Part shown: one piece after another, positions 1 through 7,943 of the stretch
Layout: the number at the start of each line of letters is the position of its first letter
How positions within the stretch are numbered: position 1 is the stretch's first letter
NCBI RefSeq assembly: GCF_030817355.1
Contig: NZ_JAUSZH010000001.1
Span: 5,518,501 to 5,582,500 of the forward strand
Length of the DNA stretch: 64,000 bases
Origin: Streptomyces sp. V1I1
Lineage (GTDB): Bacteria > Actinomycetota > Actinomycetes > Streptomycetales > Streptomycetaceae
Direction of reading: 5' to 3'
Notes under the pieces: model-generated
Database searches by the model: none
What the model was told of the DNA's origin: nothing
What the model saw: the letters and a program-made list of their open reading frames with translations, nothing else
Position numbers and translations under genes: made by a program

Positions 1-792
<792 letters not shown>

Positions 793-944
793 TCGGGGCG
801 TGTCCCTTCAGTTCGGGTGGGTGGCCCCGAGCAGCAACCAGCCCGTCAGGTAGGCGTGTTGGTGCGGCTCGGGGCATGACGAACCAGGCCCATCGGATGG
901 GCGTGGAGTGACGTGAGGGAGATGCGGCCGGTGGGGGCCGGGGC

Positions 945-1667
945 TCAGAGCTGAGCGAGGGCGGCGGTGGCCACCAGCAGGGCGATGCCCATGCGCGCGC
1001 CCAGGTGGGCGGCGGTGATCGGGGTTCCGTACTCGGCGCGGTGGGTGTCCGAGATGCGCCGGGCCGCGTCCAGCAGGGCGGCGGGCAGGGCCGGGCCGGA
1101 GGCAGGCCGGGCCGTCTGGGCGACGGCGGTGGGAGCCGTGGCGGTCGGTGGTTCCTCGGTCGGCGAGGCGACGGCGACCGGGTCGGTGGCAGGAGGTGCG
1201 GGTGCTTCGGTGGGCACCGGCTCGGAGACAGGGGCGCTGGTGCGCTCCAGGTGCGGGGTGGGGGCGGTGGGGGTGTGGAAGTGGGCGAGGAGTGTGGGGC
1301 CGACGTGGCCCCAGCCGAGGAGCAAGAGTGGGGCGACGGTGTCCAGACAGGCCCGTCCGTAGCGTCCGGCCAGCAGGGGTTCGGCGGTGTTCAGGGCGAG
1401 AGTGAGCAGGCCGCACAGGTGCAACAGCCGGGTACCGGCCCGCAACTCCGCCTTGGACACCCCGCGCAGGGCGAGGAATCGCAGCGCGACCAGGAGCCCG
1501 ACGACGGACAGGTCCACCATGGGGGCGATCAACGGCGCGATCGGACGGGGGACACCGAGCCGCAGGGCAAGCGCCCAGACGTTGCCGAAGGAGAAGACGA
1601 AGGCCAGAGCCGCGATGACCGCCATGACCACGGTTACCGTGCGCCGGGTGAACCGTTCCTCCGCCAT
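945..1667 (-). CDS. DUF2637 domain membrane protein of the AICE (Spd-like)
   Basis: This 240-aa protein opens with a DUF2637-like half: hydrophobic segments at about 12-35, 42-65 and 80-100 in the pattern typical of actinomycete plasmid and AICE proteins. A Pro/Ala/Thr-rich linker (about 130-190) and a short C-terminal helix region follow. Members of this family sit between tra and rep in many AICEs and are thought to take part in plasmid spread between mycelial compartments, but no biochemical role is established. It lies 36 bp after the translocase gene and 152 bp before rep, all leftward, so the three are probably one transcript. Confidence 0.75.
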   Translation of the reverse strand: MAEERFTRRTVTVVMAVIAALAFVFSFGNVWALALRLGVPRPIAPLIAPMVDLSVVGLLVALRFLALRGVSKAELRAGTRLLHLCGLLTLALNTAEPLLAGRYGRACLDTVAPLLLLGWGHVGPTLLAHFHTPTAPTPHLERTSAPVSEPVPTEAPAPPATDPVAVASPTEEPPTATAPTAVAQTARPASGPALPAALLDAARRISDTHRAEYGTPITAAHLGARMGIALLVATAALAQL

Positions 1668-1703
1668 GACCTCAACCTCCCTTCCGGTGCAGGTGTTTCA
1701 GGA

Positions 1704-3095
1704 TCACTTGGTGAGCGAGGGCGCGGGCGTTACCGTCCCGCCGGCCGAGTGCAGGAGGGCGTCCAGGCACAGGTCCGGGTCAGCGGTCAGGTGCGAGGTC
1801 TCCTCGGCGACGCGGGCCGCGTCGGCGTCCGAGACGTAAGGGGTGCGGATGCGGGTGTAGCCGGGACGGCCCTGCATCGCCATCACCGCGACCCCGACGT
1901 AGGCGGGGTCCTGCAAGGTCACCGGGCTGGCGTCGGGCCAGTTGCGGATGTCCTCGCCCAGCGCGGCCACCGCGGCCTCCACCGTCTTCTGCGCGAAGGA
2001 GAGCCCGATGGGGCACACGTCGCGGATGAAGGTGGGGATGGCGTCGCCGGTTGTCTTCTGGCTGATCAGGATCACCAGGATGCCGACGCTGCGGCCCTTC
2101 TTGACCAGGTCCTCCACCAACCGGGCGTTCTCCGCCGTAAGCGCGGCAAGACGCTTCGTCGCCGGGTCGCTGCCCTTGTACTCGCGGAAGAACGTGTGCG
2201 CCTCATCGATGATCAGGACCGTGAGCGGCCACTCCGGCGAGGGCCCGACGTGCCACATGTTCTTCACGCCCAGCACGTCCCGGATGGTCGCCGAGCGCCG
2301 CTTGCGCAACTCCACCAGGCGCTTGAACAGCGCGTTCGCCTCGTCGAGGTCGTCGCCGCAGAATGCGAACATCCGCTTGACCAGGTCGGCGTAGTCGCCC
2401 TCCGAAGCCCGCGACACCTTCCCGTCTACGGTCGCGAGCTGCACGGACGGGGACGGCGCGAAGTCGCAGACGAACTTGTTGACCCCCGAGGTCTTGCCCG
2501 CGCCGGGGACGCCGGCCACCGTCACCCCGGGCACGTTCGCCAGGGACACGCACACCCGGGCGGCATACTCGTCCACCCCCAGCTCCCAGCGCGTCAGATC
2601 CGCAGGCGGGAGGCCGGTGGGCCGGTGCCTGGTGGGCGTGGTCAGCGGGTCGGAGCGCACGCCACGAATCACCACCCGGCCGGGGCCGTCCGGCAGCACC
2701 GAGACTCGTGTGCACCGCCAGGCGTCCGCCAAGAACCGCGCCGACTTCTGGTACTCCTCCAGCCCGACCTGCGGCAGCGTGCGCGCCTGGACGATCACGC
2801 CGAACGGGTCGGGCTTGACCTTGATCTTCGGCGTCAGCACCCGAGGCGCGGGGGTGGGGCCGTCCTTAGACGCAGTGATCTGCGCGAAGAGGCCCGGGGT
2901 CTTGTCGGTGACCGTCAGCCCGGCCATCCGCGCGAGGCGTACCCAGCCCCAACGCACCCGGACGGCCTGCCGCATGCTGACCTGCGTGCCCCGGTCGGCC
3001 CGCACGTAGCGCACCACCGTCCACAGCGGCCACACACCCACCAGCACGACCACGACCAGCAGCGCGTCCGGCGCGTACTTCGTCACGGCTTCCAT
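1704..3095 (-). CDS. FtsK/SpoIIIE-type conjugal DNA translocase (TraB/TraSA-like)
   Basis: This 463-aa ATPase should move double-stranded DNA of the element between hyphae, the single-protein conjugation mechanism of Streptomyces. A membrane helix spans about residues 8-28. The motor domain has Walker A GVPGAGKT at 195-202 and Walker B LIIDEAH at 294-300, followed by a sensor-like LVILISQKT. The length fits AICE Tra proteins. The ATG at 3095 follows a GAGGGGG ribosome site. The gene is leftward with DUF2637 and rep behind it. Tra expression is lethal when unregulated (kil phenotype), which fits the presence of a strong palindrome and an XRE regulator upstream. The C-terminal winged-helix DNA-recognition part is short and not obvious by eye. 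Confidence 0.88.
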   Translation of the reverse strand: MEAVTKYAPDALLVVVVLVGVWPLWTVVRYVRADRGTQVSMRQAVRVRWGWVRLARMAGLTVTDKTPGLFAQITASKDGPTPAPRVLTPKIKVKPDPFGVIVQARTLPQVGLEEYQKSARFLADAWRCTRVSVLPDGPGRVVIRGVRSDPLTTPTRHRPTGLPPADLTRWELGVDEYAARVCVSLANVPGVTVAGVPGAGKTSGVNKFVCDFAPSPSVQLATVDGKVSRASEGDYADLVKRMFAFCGDDLDEANALFKRLVELRKRRSATIRDVLGVKNMWHVGPSPEWPLTVLIIDEAHTFFREYKGSDPATKRLAALTAENARLVEDLVKKGRSVGILVILISQKTTGDAIPTFIRDVCPIGLSFAQKTVEAAVAALGEDIRNWPDASPVTLQDPAYVGVAVMAMQGRPGYTRIRTPYVSDADAARVAEETSHLTADPDLCLDALLHSAGGTVTPAPSLTK

Positions 3096-3161
3096 GTCAG
3101 GCCCCCTCTTTGCGTATTAGGCGGAGCACTCATGACCATGGGCCCGGCACGCACGTGAGGG

Positions 3162-3225
3162 CCCGTCCCTGCCGGGGCTGACGAGTGCGGGGGAGCCTCG
3201 ATCGGCTGCGCCCGTCAGGGACGGG
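3162..3225. terminator. Inverted repeat with long loop between the small AICE genes and tra
   Basis: CCCGTCCCTG at 3162-3171 is the exact reverse complement of CAGGGACGGG at 3216-3225, with a second overlapping pair CTGACG/CGTCAG inside. The 44-base loop is long for a terminator, so it could be an attenuating structure or an operator before tra. Confidence 0.4.
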
Positions 3226-3271
3226 AGTCGGGTGGGTCAGCGCGGTGCGGCGCCTGGGCGAGCGAGGCGGG

Positions 3272-3508
3272 TCACGTCTGGCGCCAGGTCCGCCACGGGC
3301 GGGTGATGATCTCCCGGTAGGTGTGGTGGGACGGGTTCTGACCGCAGTGCCGCAGCACCCAGTCCTGCGGTTCCGCGAAGTCCTCGCTTGCCGGTGAGGT
3401 CTCGCCGTCCACGGCGCACTGCATCGCGTACAGGACCGGCTCCGCGTCCGGCTCGCGGTCGGGCTGGAGCGTCCAGGTCTCGTAGCGCAGGACCGAGCGA
3501 GTGGTCAC
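3272..3508 (-). CDS. Small AICE protein, DUF7848-like
   Basis: A 78-aa protein starting VTTRSVLRYETW and ending in a conserved-looking NPSHHTYREIITRPWRTW. I recognise the pattern from small proteins of Streptomyces plasmids and AICEs (probably DUF7848), whose function is unknown. I start it at GTG 3506-3508 because GGAGGTGGGG sits just upstream, and because the GTGA there overlaps the stop of the preceding gene, a translational-coupling arrangement. A longer frame reaching 3598 has no ribosome site. Only one cysteine is left in the segment where relatives often keep a CxxC-like pair. Confidence 0.6.
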   Translation of the reverse strand: MTTRSVLRYETWTLQPDREPDAEPVLYAMQCAVDGETSPASEDFAEPQDWVLRHCGQNPSHHTYREIITRPWRTWRQT

Positions 3509-3747
3509 CGTCCCCACCTCCGGTTGGCCACGGCCACCTTCGCGCTCAACTCCTCCGTCGGAGTCGGCGTACGTACGTCCTCGGGCGGCACGTCCCACTC
3601 CCGGCCACCGCGCGGCGGCCGAAGCTGCACGTACGGCCCCACATGCCCCATCACCACTCCCACCTTGCCGCTCCGCCGGTCGACCACCAGGGCGCCGGCA
3701 TCGGGCGAGACGGTGTGCCCGTCGGCATCAGGGGTGGGGACCGTCAT
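3505..3747 (-). CDS. Small AICE protein of unknown function, coupled to the next gene
   Basis: An 80-aa protein beginning MTVPTPDADGHTV with a beta-rich core (GALVVDRRSGKVGVVMGHVGPYVQLRP) that recurs in Streptomyces genes beside XRE regulators. No enzymatic motif is visible. An earlier ATG at 3805-3807 preceded by GAAAGAG would add 20 residues and cannot be excluded. Its TGA at 3505-3507 overlaps the GTG of the following gene. It is the first gene of the leftward AICE set and faces away from the XRE regulator across the palindromic control region. Confidence 0.6.
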   Translation of the reverse strand: MTVPTPDADGHTVSPDAGALVVDRRSGKVGVVMGHVGPYVQLRPPRGGREWDVPPEDVRTPTPTEELSAKVAVANRRWGR

Positions 3748-3943
3748 CGTGACCACCCCGGCGAGGCGGCGCGCGAGCGGGCGTCCAGTCGCAAGGCGGG
3801 AACACATGGGGTGGCGCTCTTTCGCACGTTGATTGCTCCTCGGCGGCGTTGATGCGCGCCCCTGGGCCTGTTGGTGCCGCAGGGTCGGCACCGATCCTCA
3901 CGCCGGTCACCGGGACGAAGGAACCTCCACCAAAGCCCACTTC

Positions 3944-3972
3944 GGGACGTTCCGCACCGTGTAGAACGTCCC
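3944..3972. promoter_or_regulatory. Perfect 9-bp inverted repeat between divergent AICE operons
   Basis: GGGACGTTC (3944-3952) and GAACGTCCC (3964-3972) are exact reverse complements separated by 11 bp. The site lies 31 bp before the XRE gene start at 4004 and about 200 bp before the leftward transfer genes. Arms centred about two helical turns apart suit a dimeric helix-turn-helix regulator, most simply the adjacent XRE protein. Confidence 0.7.
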
Positions 3973-4003
3973 TAGTGCCGTCCTGAGACGAAGGGGGAGA
4001 CTC

Positions 4004-4750
4004 GTGCCGAACGAGAGACTACGAGCCGTCATGGCGGCGGGAGGCTGGACGTACGCCGTACTCGCTCAGCAGGTCGAGGTCGACCCCAAGTCGGTCGAGC
4101 GCTGGGTGAACCTCGGGCGTATCCCACGTCGTGCCACCGCCCTCCAGGCGGCCAAGGCCCTGGGAGAAGACGTGCACGCACTCTGGCCGGCGCTCCGCCA
4201 GGCCCGCCCCGCCCGCGCCATCAGCCCTGAGTTGGTGGCGCTCTACGAGCAGCGGGCCGACATCCCCGTCTCGGCGTTCACCGACCTCATGGCTCAAGCC
4301 CGGGAACGGATCGACATCCTCGTCTACGCGGCCGTCTTCCTCCACGAGGCTTACCCGAGGCTGAACGAACTCCTCAGCGAACGTGCCGCCGAAGGCTGCA
4401 CCGTCCGCATCGCGATCGGGGACCCCGACAGCGACAACGTCCAAGCCCGCGGGCGGGAAGAACGCTTCGGCCACGGCATCGAATCCCGCTGTCGCCTCGC
4501 GCTCATGCACTACAGGCCTCTCGCCGGCACCCCCGGCATCGAAGTCCGCACCCACGCCACCACGCTCTACAACTCCCTCTACCGCGCCGACGACCAGCAA
4601 CTCGTCAATGCACACGTCTGGGGTGTCAACGCCTACGCCGCCCCGGTGTGGCACCTTCGCCGACACGAGAGGGGCGGCATGTTCGACACCTACGCCGACA
4701 GCTTCGACGCCGTGTGGGCGACGGCAACCCCCGTACGAGAGGAAGGCTGA
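4004..4750 (+). CDS. XRE-family regulator with C-terminal DUF5919/PLD-like domain
   Basis: The 248-aa protein has an N-terminal helix-turn-helix (about residues 5-62; YAVLAQQVEVDPKSVERWV is the recognition unit) and a long C-terminal domain (about 85-240). The C-terminal domain has DILVYAAVFLHEAYPRL and a phospholipase-D-like fold pattern seen in DUF5919 regulators. Catalytic HxK motifs of true PLD enzymes are absent, so it is likely a ligand or dimer domain. GTG at 4004 follows AAGGGGGAGA. It is 2 bp from the Nudix start, so the two form an operon. In AICEs such a pair occupies the place of the regulators that decide between silent integration and transfer. The palindrome at 3944-3972 is its probable operator. 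Confidence 0.82.
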   Translation: MPNERLRAVMAAGGWTYAVLAQQVEVDPKSVERWVNLGRIPRRATALQAAKALGEDVHALWPALRQARPARAISPELVALYEQRADIPVSAFTDLMAQARERIDILVYAAVFLHEAYPRLNELLSERAAEGCTVRIAIGDPDSDNVQARGREERFGHGIESRCRLALMHYRPLAGTPGIEVRTHATTLYNSLYRADDQQLVNAHVWGVNAYAAPVWHLRRHERGGMFDTYADSFDAVWATATPVREEG

Positions 4751-4752
4751 CC

Positions 4753-5223
4753 GTGGCGCGAACCGAATACTACGACGACCCCAGCGCGCCCAAGCCGAAC
4801 AGCATGGTCGTCGCCGCCTCCGCCGTCGTCACCGACGACCACGGCCGCATCCTCCTCCAGCGCCGACGCGACAACGACCTGTGGGCCCTGCCCGGCGGCG
4901 GCATGGACCTCACCGACTCCCTGCCCAGCACAGCCGTCCGCGAAGTCAAAGAAGAGACTGGCCTCGACGTCGAGATCACCGGCCTGGTCGGCACCTACAC
5001 CGACCCGAAACACATCATCGCCTACACCGACGGTGAGGTCCGCCGCCAGTTCAACGTCTGCTTCACCGCCCGCATCACCGGCGGCCGGCTGGCAATCTCC
5101 GACGAGTCCACCGAACTCCGGTTCGTGCCGCCCGAAGAGATCGAGCAGTTGCCGATGCACCACACCCAACGGCTCAGGCTCCAGCACTTCCTGGAACACC
5201 GCGAGAAGCCGTACCTGGGTTGA
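4753..5223 (+). CDS. Nudix hydrolase of the AICE control operon (Pif-like candidate)
   Basis: A 156-aa single-domain Nudix protein starting at GTG 4753, two bases after the regulator stop, with AGAGGAAGG upstream. The Nudix box keeps REVKEETGL but carries Asp where the usual first Glu stands (G-x5-E becomes G-x5-D), so metal binding may be altered. In pSAM2 the Nudix protein Pif blocks transfer into cells already holding the element; position and family make a Pif-like immunity role plausible here, but that is inference. A housekeeping nucleotide or NAD-type pyrophosphatase is the alternative. Confidence 0.8.
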   Translation: MARTEYYDDPSAPKPNSMVVAASAVVTDDHGRILLQRRRDNDLWALPGGGMDLTDSLPSTAVREVKEETGLDVEITGLVGTYTDPKHIIAYTDGEVRRQFNVCFTARITGGRLAISDESTELRFVPPEEIEQLPMHHTQRLRLQHFLEHREKPYLG

Positions 5224-5277
5224 ACCGGCTGACGGCAGTCGCTCACGCGTGCACAGTCTGACGATGTTGCGAATTTC

Positions 5278-5526
5278 TTGGGGTACACGAAGACCAAAAT
5301 GAAGTCTGCAGGCGGGGCCCCAATTTGGGAGAACAAGAAGGCTGGAGGCGGTCAACCTCGGTATATCACCTACGATCGGACCGGGCATAACAAGCAGGCG
5401 GTATTCAAGGGTGCCAGCTTCCGTAATCCTTTCCAGTCGACGAAGGATTCGGCTCGGGATGGAACGTATGGGCTGGATGTATCCCCGACAGGAGAGGTGT
5501 TGGGTCTCAAGTGGCTAGCAAAATGA
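5278..5526 (+). pseudogene. Ntox21-like toxin C-terminal domain, N-terminus missing
   Basis: The frame encodes about 90 residues resembling the Ntox21 toxin tips of polymorphic and CDI toxins: LGYTKTK, then SAGGAPIWENKK, then RYITYDRTGHN and a C-terminal GTY segment. Ntox21 tips are RNases of the BECR fold delivered by much larger carriers. Only TTG at 5278 could start the frame, there is no ribosome site, and similarity seems to begin a few codons earlier (DDVANF, from about 5260) after an upstream stop at 5230. It therefore looks like an orphan toxin tip cut from its carrier. The region is visibly richer in A and T than its neighbours. The stop overlaps the start of the next gene (ATGA at 5523-5526), a typical toxin-immunity arrangement. 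Confidence 0.65.
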
Positions 5527-6386
5527 CAGCCGAGCTTGTCGTCAGCCCGAGCGACCAGCATGTGCGAGCCTCCCTGGCAGAGGCGCCGGCCTGGAGTGCC
5601 TACGCGGCGGATTTGCGGAGGTTGCTCAACGTGGTGATCGAGGAATGCGGAGCTGACCGTCTTGAGGTCAGTGAGCTGCTGGTCAGCGAACCGCTCCCTG
5701 ACCGGTACTGGAGGCTCCGCAACGGGATGCAGGCCAACCCGGCGGAGGCGATAGATCTCGCTGAGCGGATGGCGGCTGGGTTCGGACCGTACTGCCGACT
5801 GATCACACCGGGGCGGCTTCGCGTCGAGTCGGGATGGGATGGGGCGATCCATCTCTCAATGGATCCAGCGGTAGCCAATTCGCTTACCGGGCTCGCTGGC
5901 GACAACCTGTCTCTTGAGTGGCGCGCCTCGGAACCGGATCCTGAGGAGGAGTCAAGACTTGTCGATGGCGTCGTGGATGACGAGTTTTGGGGCTCGGTTC
6001 GAGCGGCGGCCGATGGGCTAGTGCTCTTGTGTGAGCGCTGGGCGCACGGCGCTTACGGCTGCCGATGGTTCCGGGTGACTGCGGGAAATGTAGCGGAGGT
6101 GGCACAGGCTGTACGGTCTCGCTCGCTCCTCTGCGTTGTCGCAAACCCGGACCTGCGGCTCGACGCGGGGCTATTGGACGAAGATTTCACTGCGTTCGAA
6201 GCCCCGCTCACGCCTGGCCAGCTCATTTACCGCGCCCACCCAGGGGGGGCCGATAGTCTCGCCGAAGTAACGGGCAGGGGATTTTCGTTCATGCTGGCGG
6301 ATGTGGTCTTGGCTGGGTGGTGCGCCGTGGTGCCGGATTCAGACGGCGTAGTCAGAGCACCATGGGAGAGCCCCGGTGAGGGGTGA
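5523..6386 (+). CDS. Unknown protein directly coupled to the toxin tip; immunity candidate
   Basis: A 287-aa protein of no family I recognise. It has no signal peptide and no membrane segment. It is acidic and tryptophan-containing, which is common in cytosolic immunity proteins. ATG 5523 overlaps the toxin TGA; GTG at 5511, nearer the GGAGAGG at about 5491, would add four residues. Its last 11 bp overlap the next gene. Position directly behind an Ntox21-like domain is the only functional clue. Its length is greater than most immunity proteins, so it may carry a second activity. Confidence 0.6.
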   Translation: MTAELVVSPSDQHVRASLAEAPAWSAYAADLRRLLNVVIEECGADRLEVSELLVSEPLPDRYWRLRNGMQANPAEAIDLAERMAAGFGPYCRLITPGRLRVESGWDGAIHLSMDPAVANSLTGLAGDNLSLEWRASEPDPEEESRLVDGVVDDEFWGSVRAAADGLVLLCERWAHGAYGCRWFRVTAGNVAEVAQAVRSRSLLCVVANPDLRLDAGLLDEDFTAFEAPLTPGQLIYRAHPGGADSLAEVTGRGFSFMLADVVLAGWCAVVPDSDGVVRAPWESPGEG

Positions 6387-6879
6387 GGGGCGAGGCGGAG
6401 CGGCGGCTATCTCAAGGAATAGCCGATTCGCGATCGAAGTGATCGGTGATCCCGCGTCGGAGGGTGGCGTCTCGTTGCCTTCCGAGGTCGCCGGTAGGGT
6501 CACGGTCGGGGATTTCTCAGAATCATTCCCGATGGACCTGAGCTTCTGGACGGTGGCTGACTACTCTCGAAGTTGGGAGAGAGCCCTGAGGGAGCTTGAG
6601 GCGAGCGAGAATTCGACCTCGTGCCTCATCTCTTCGATCACGGACCCGGAGACCGCTAACTTCATCTTCTGCTGGCCCATTTACCGGGAAGGGGAAGCTG
6701 TCCACGTGCAAAACTCGATCATCTTCCTGGATGGCCTCGAAGAAGAGTTCAATCCGCAAGAGCCTTGGCGATATGCGGAGGCTCGAAGTTTGGTTGACGA
6801 GGACGGGAACCAAATTTCTGAGTGGTCGACGACCATCTCTGAGGTGCGGCGGTGCCGCGAGTCCATCGGGGGCCAGTAG
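6376..6879 (+). CDS. CdiI_4-like contact-dependent inhibition immunity protein
   Basis: A 167-aa protein whose second half follows the CdiI_4 pattern: SFWTVADYSRSWERAL, then a CLISSITDP segment, NFIFCWPIYREGEAVHVQNSIIF, and a C-terminal ISEWSTTISEVR. Members protect against RNase tips of CDI toxins and are also widespread as orphan immunity genes in Streptomyces. The GTG start at 6376 overlaps the preceding gene; a later start is possible because the first 25 residues are not family-like. It sits third in the toxin cassette, and its stop is one base from the cut end of the integrase fragment on the other strand. Confidence 0.62.
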   Translation: MRGEGRGGAAAISRNSRFAIEVIGDPASEGGVSLPSEVAGRVTVGDFSESFPMDLSFWTVADYSRSWERALRELEASENSTSCLISSITDPETANFIFCWPIYREGEAVHVQNSIIFLDGLEEEFNPQEPWRYAEARSLVDEDGNQISEWSTTISEVRRCRESIGGQ

Positions 6880-6880
6880 C

Positions 6881-7198
6881 TCACGTACACACGCAGCCGC
6901 TGTCCTTCCAGCCCATCCCCAGCGCCTCACGTCCCTGGAGTTGCCGGTCGCGGTGCTGTTCGAGGGAGCGCTGGCACGGCGTCGGCAGGATGATGCGCCG
7001 CTCCGAGCTCTTGGTCTTCGTCGGGAGGGCGGTCAGGCCGCCGGAATTGGTGCGCTGGAGAGTGCGTCTGATACTGGCGGTTCCGCCGGCCAGGTCGACG
7101 AGCCCCGGGCCGACAGCAGTGAGCTCCGTTTTCTCTCGTCCCGACTGGTTGAGGCGCTGCGGGACGCCTTGCGCGTCGCCGAGAGCCGTGGCGCTCGA
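6881..7198 (-). pseudogene. Tyrosine recombinase (AICE integrase) fragment
   Basis: Reading the minus strand between a TAG near 7200 and a TGA at 6881-6883 gives an internal piece of a Streptomyces AICE integrase: GGTASIRRTLQRTNSGG, LTALPTKTKSSERRI and ILPTPCQRSLEQHRD, ending MGWKDSG. This is the region just before the catalytic HxxR and Tyr segment. No start codon exists, the catalytic C-terminus is absent, and the break is adjacent to the end of the toxin/immunity cassette. It is too short for the longer-frame filters and is clearly non-functional. Confidence 0.75.
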
Positions 7199-7312
7199 CT
7201 ACCGAAGCGTGCTTCCGTGCGGTCATCCGAAACCTGATGGCCCCGGGGGCGGCTCATCCGAGTCGCCCCTCACGAAGTCGGGACCCAGCAGGCCGGACCG
7301 CGAGGAGTCCCT

Positions 7313-7888
7313 ATGGACGCCAAGACCTACGGTCGTCTGCGCACCGTCGCCGACGAACTGCCCATCGAGCCCCCGGTCTGGGCCATCGAGATCGATGACG
7401 CGGGCATCACGTTGATGAGGAGTCCGGGTAAGCGGCACGAGCTCATCACCCTGCGGCTGCGCCGACAACTCGATGCCCAGCTGCTCGCCACCCACGCCGG
7501 GGTCGTCGCTCACAGTGGGCCGGAGATCGAGTCGCCGGCCATACAGCGCATGCGGCGGCCCGACCTGCTTGTGCTCCCCGAGTCCGCCCTGGACGAGGAC
7601 GACGCCTACGTGGATCCCGCCGATGTACTGATGGTGGCGGAGATCGTTTCGCGCTCGAATCCCGATAATGACTACGAGGACAAGGCTCGGGACTACCCGG
7701 CCATGGGGATCCCCGTCTACGTGATCATCGACCCCCGGAAGGGCACGGCCGCGGTTCTCACTGACCCCGGCCCCGGGGCGGAGGGCTTCCGGTACCGGTC
7801 CAGGCACGACTACGTCTTCGGCGACACGATGACCGCCGGAGCCTGGGTTATCGACACCGGACAGTTCCCGACCTACGAGAGTCCGTAG
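7313..7888 (+). CDS. Uma2 (DUF820) family PD-(D/E)xK nuclease-like protein
   Basis: A 191-aa Uma2 protein. The likely catalytic constellation is D84 (RRPDLLVL), E110 (LMVAEIVS) and K124 (DYEDKARDY), followed by the typical IPVYVIIDP strand. Uma2 genes are numerous in Streptomyces and their substrate is unknown. It is a single-gene unit ending in a strong terminator hairpin shared with the convergent MscS gene. It marks the first ordinary chromosomal gene right of the mobile region. Confidence 0.85.
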   Translation: MDAKTYGRLRTVADELPIEPPVWAIEIDDAGITLMRSPGKRHELITLRLRRQLDAQLLATHAGVVAHSGPEIESPAIQRMRRPDLLVLPESALDEDDAYVDPADVLMVAEIVSRSNPDNDYEDKARDYPAMGIPVYVIIDPRKGTAAVLTDPGPGAEGFRYRSRHDYVFGDTMTAGAWVIDTGQFPTYESP

Positions 7889-7901
7889 TACCAGAAAACA
7901 G

Positions 7902-7935
7902 GACAGGGCCCCTCCGCCACGGGAGGGGCCCTGTC
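7902..7935. terminator. Bidirectional terminator between uma2 and mscS
   Basis: A perfect 14-bp stem, GACAGGGCCCCTCC at 7902-7915 and its complement at 7922-7935, with a 6-base loop, placed between convergent genes. Confidence 0.85.
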
Positions 7936-7943
7936 ACTGCCAG

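Noticed and set aside
6852..7415. 187-aa plus-strand frame
   Set aside because: Antisense to the integrase fragment and overlapping the true Uma2 start; no ribosome site.
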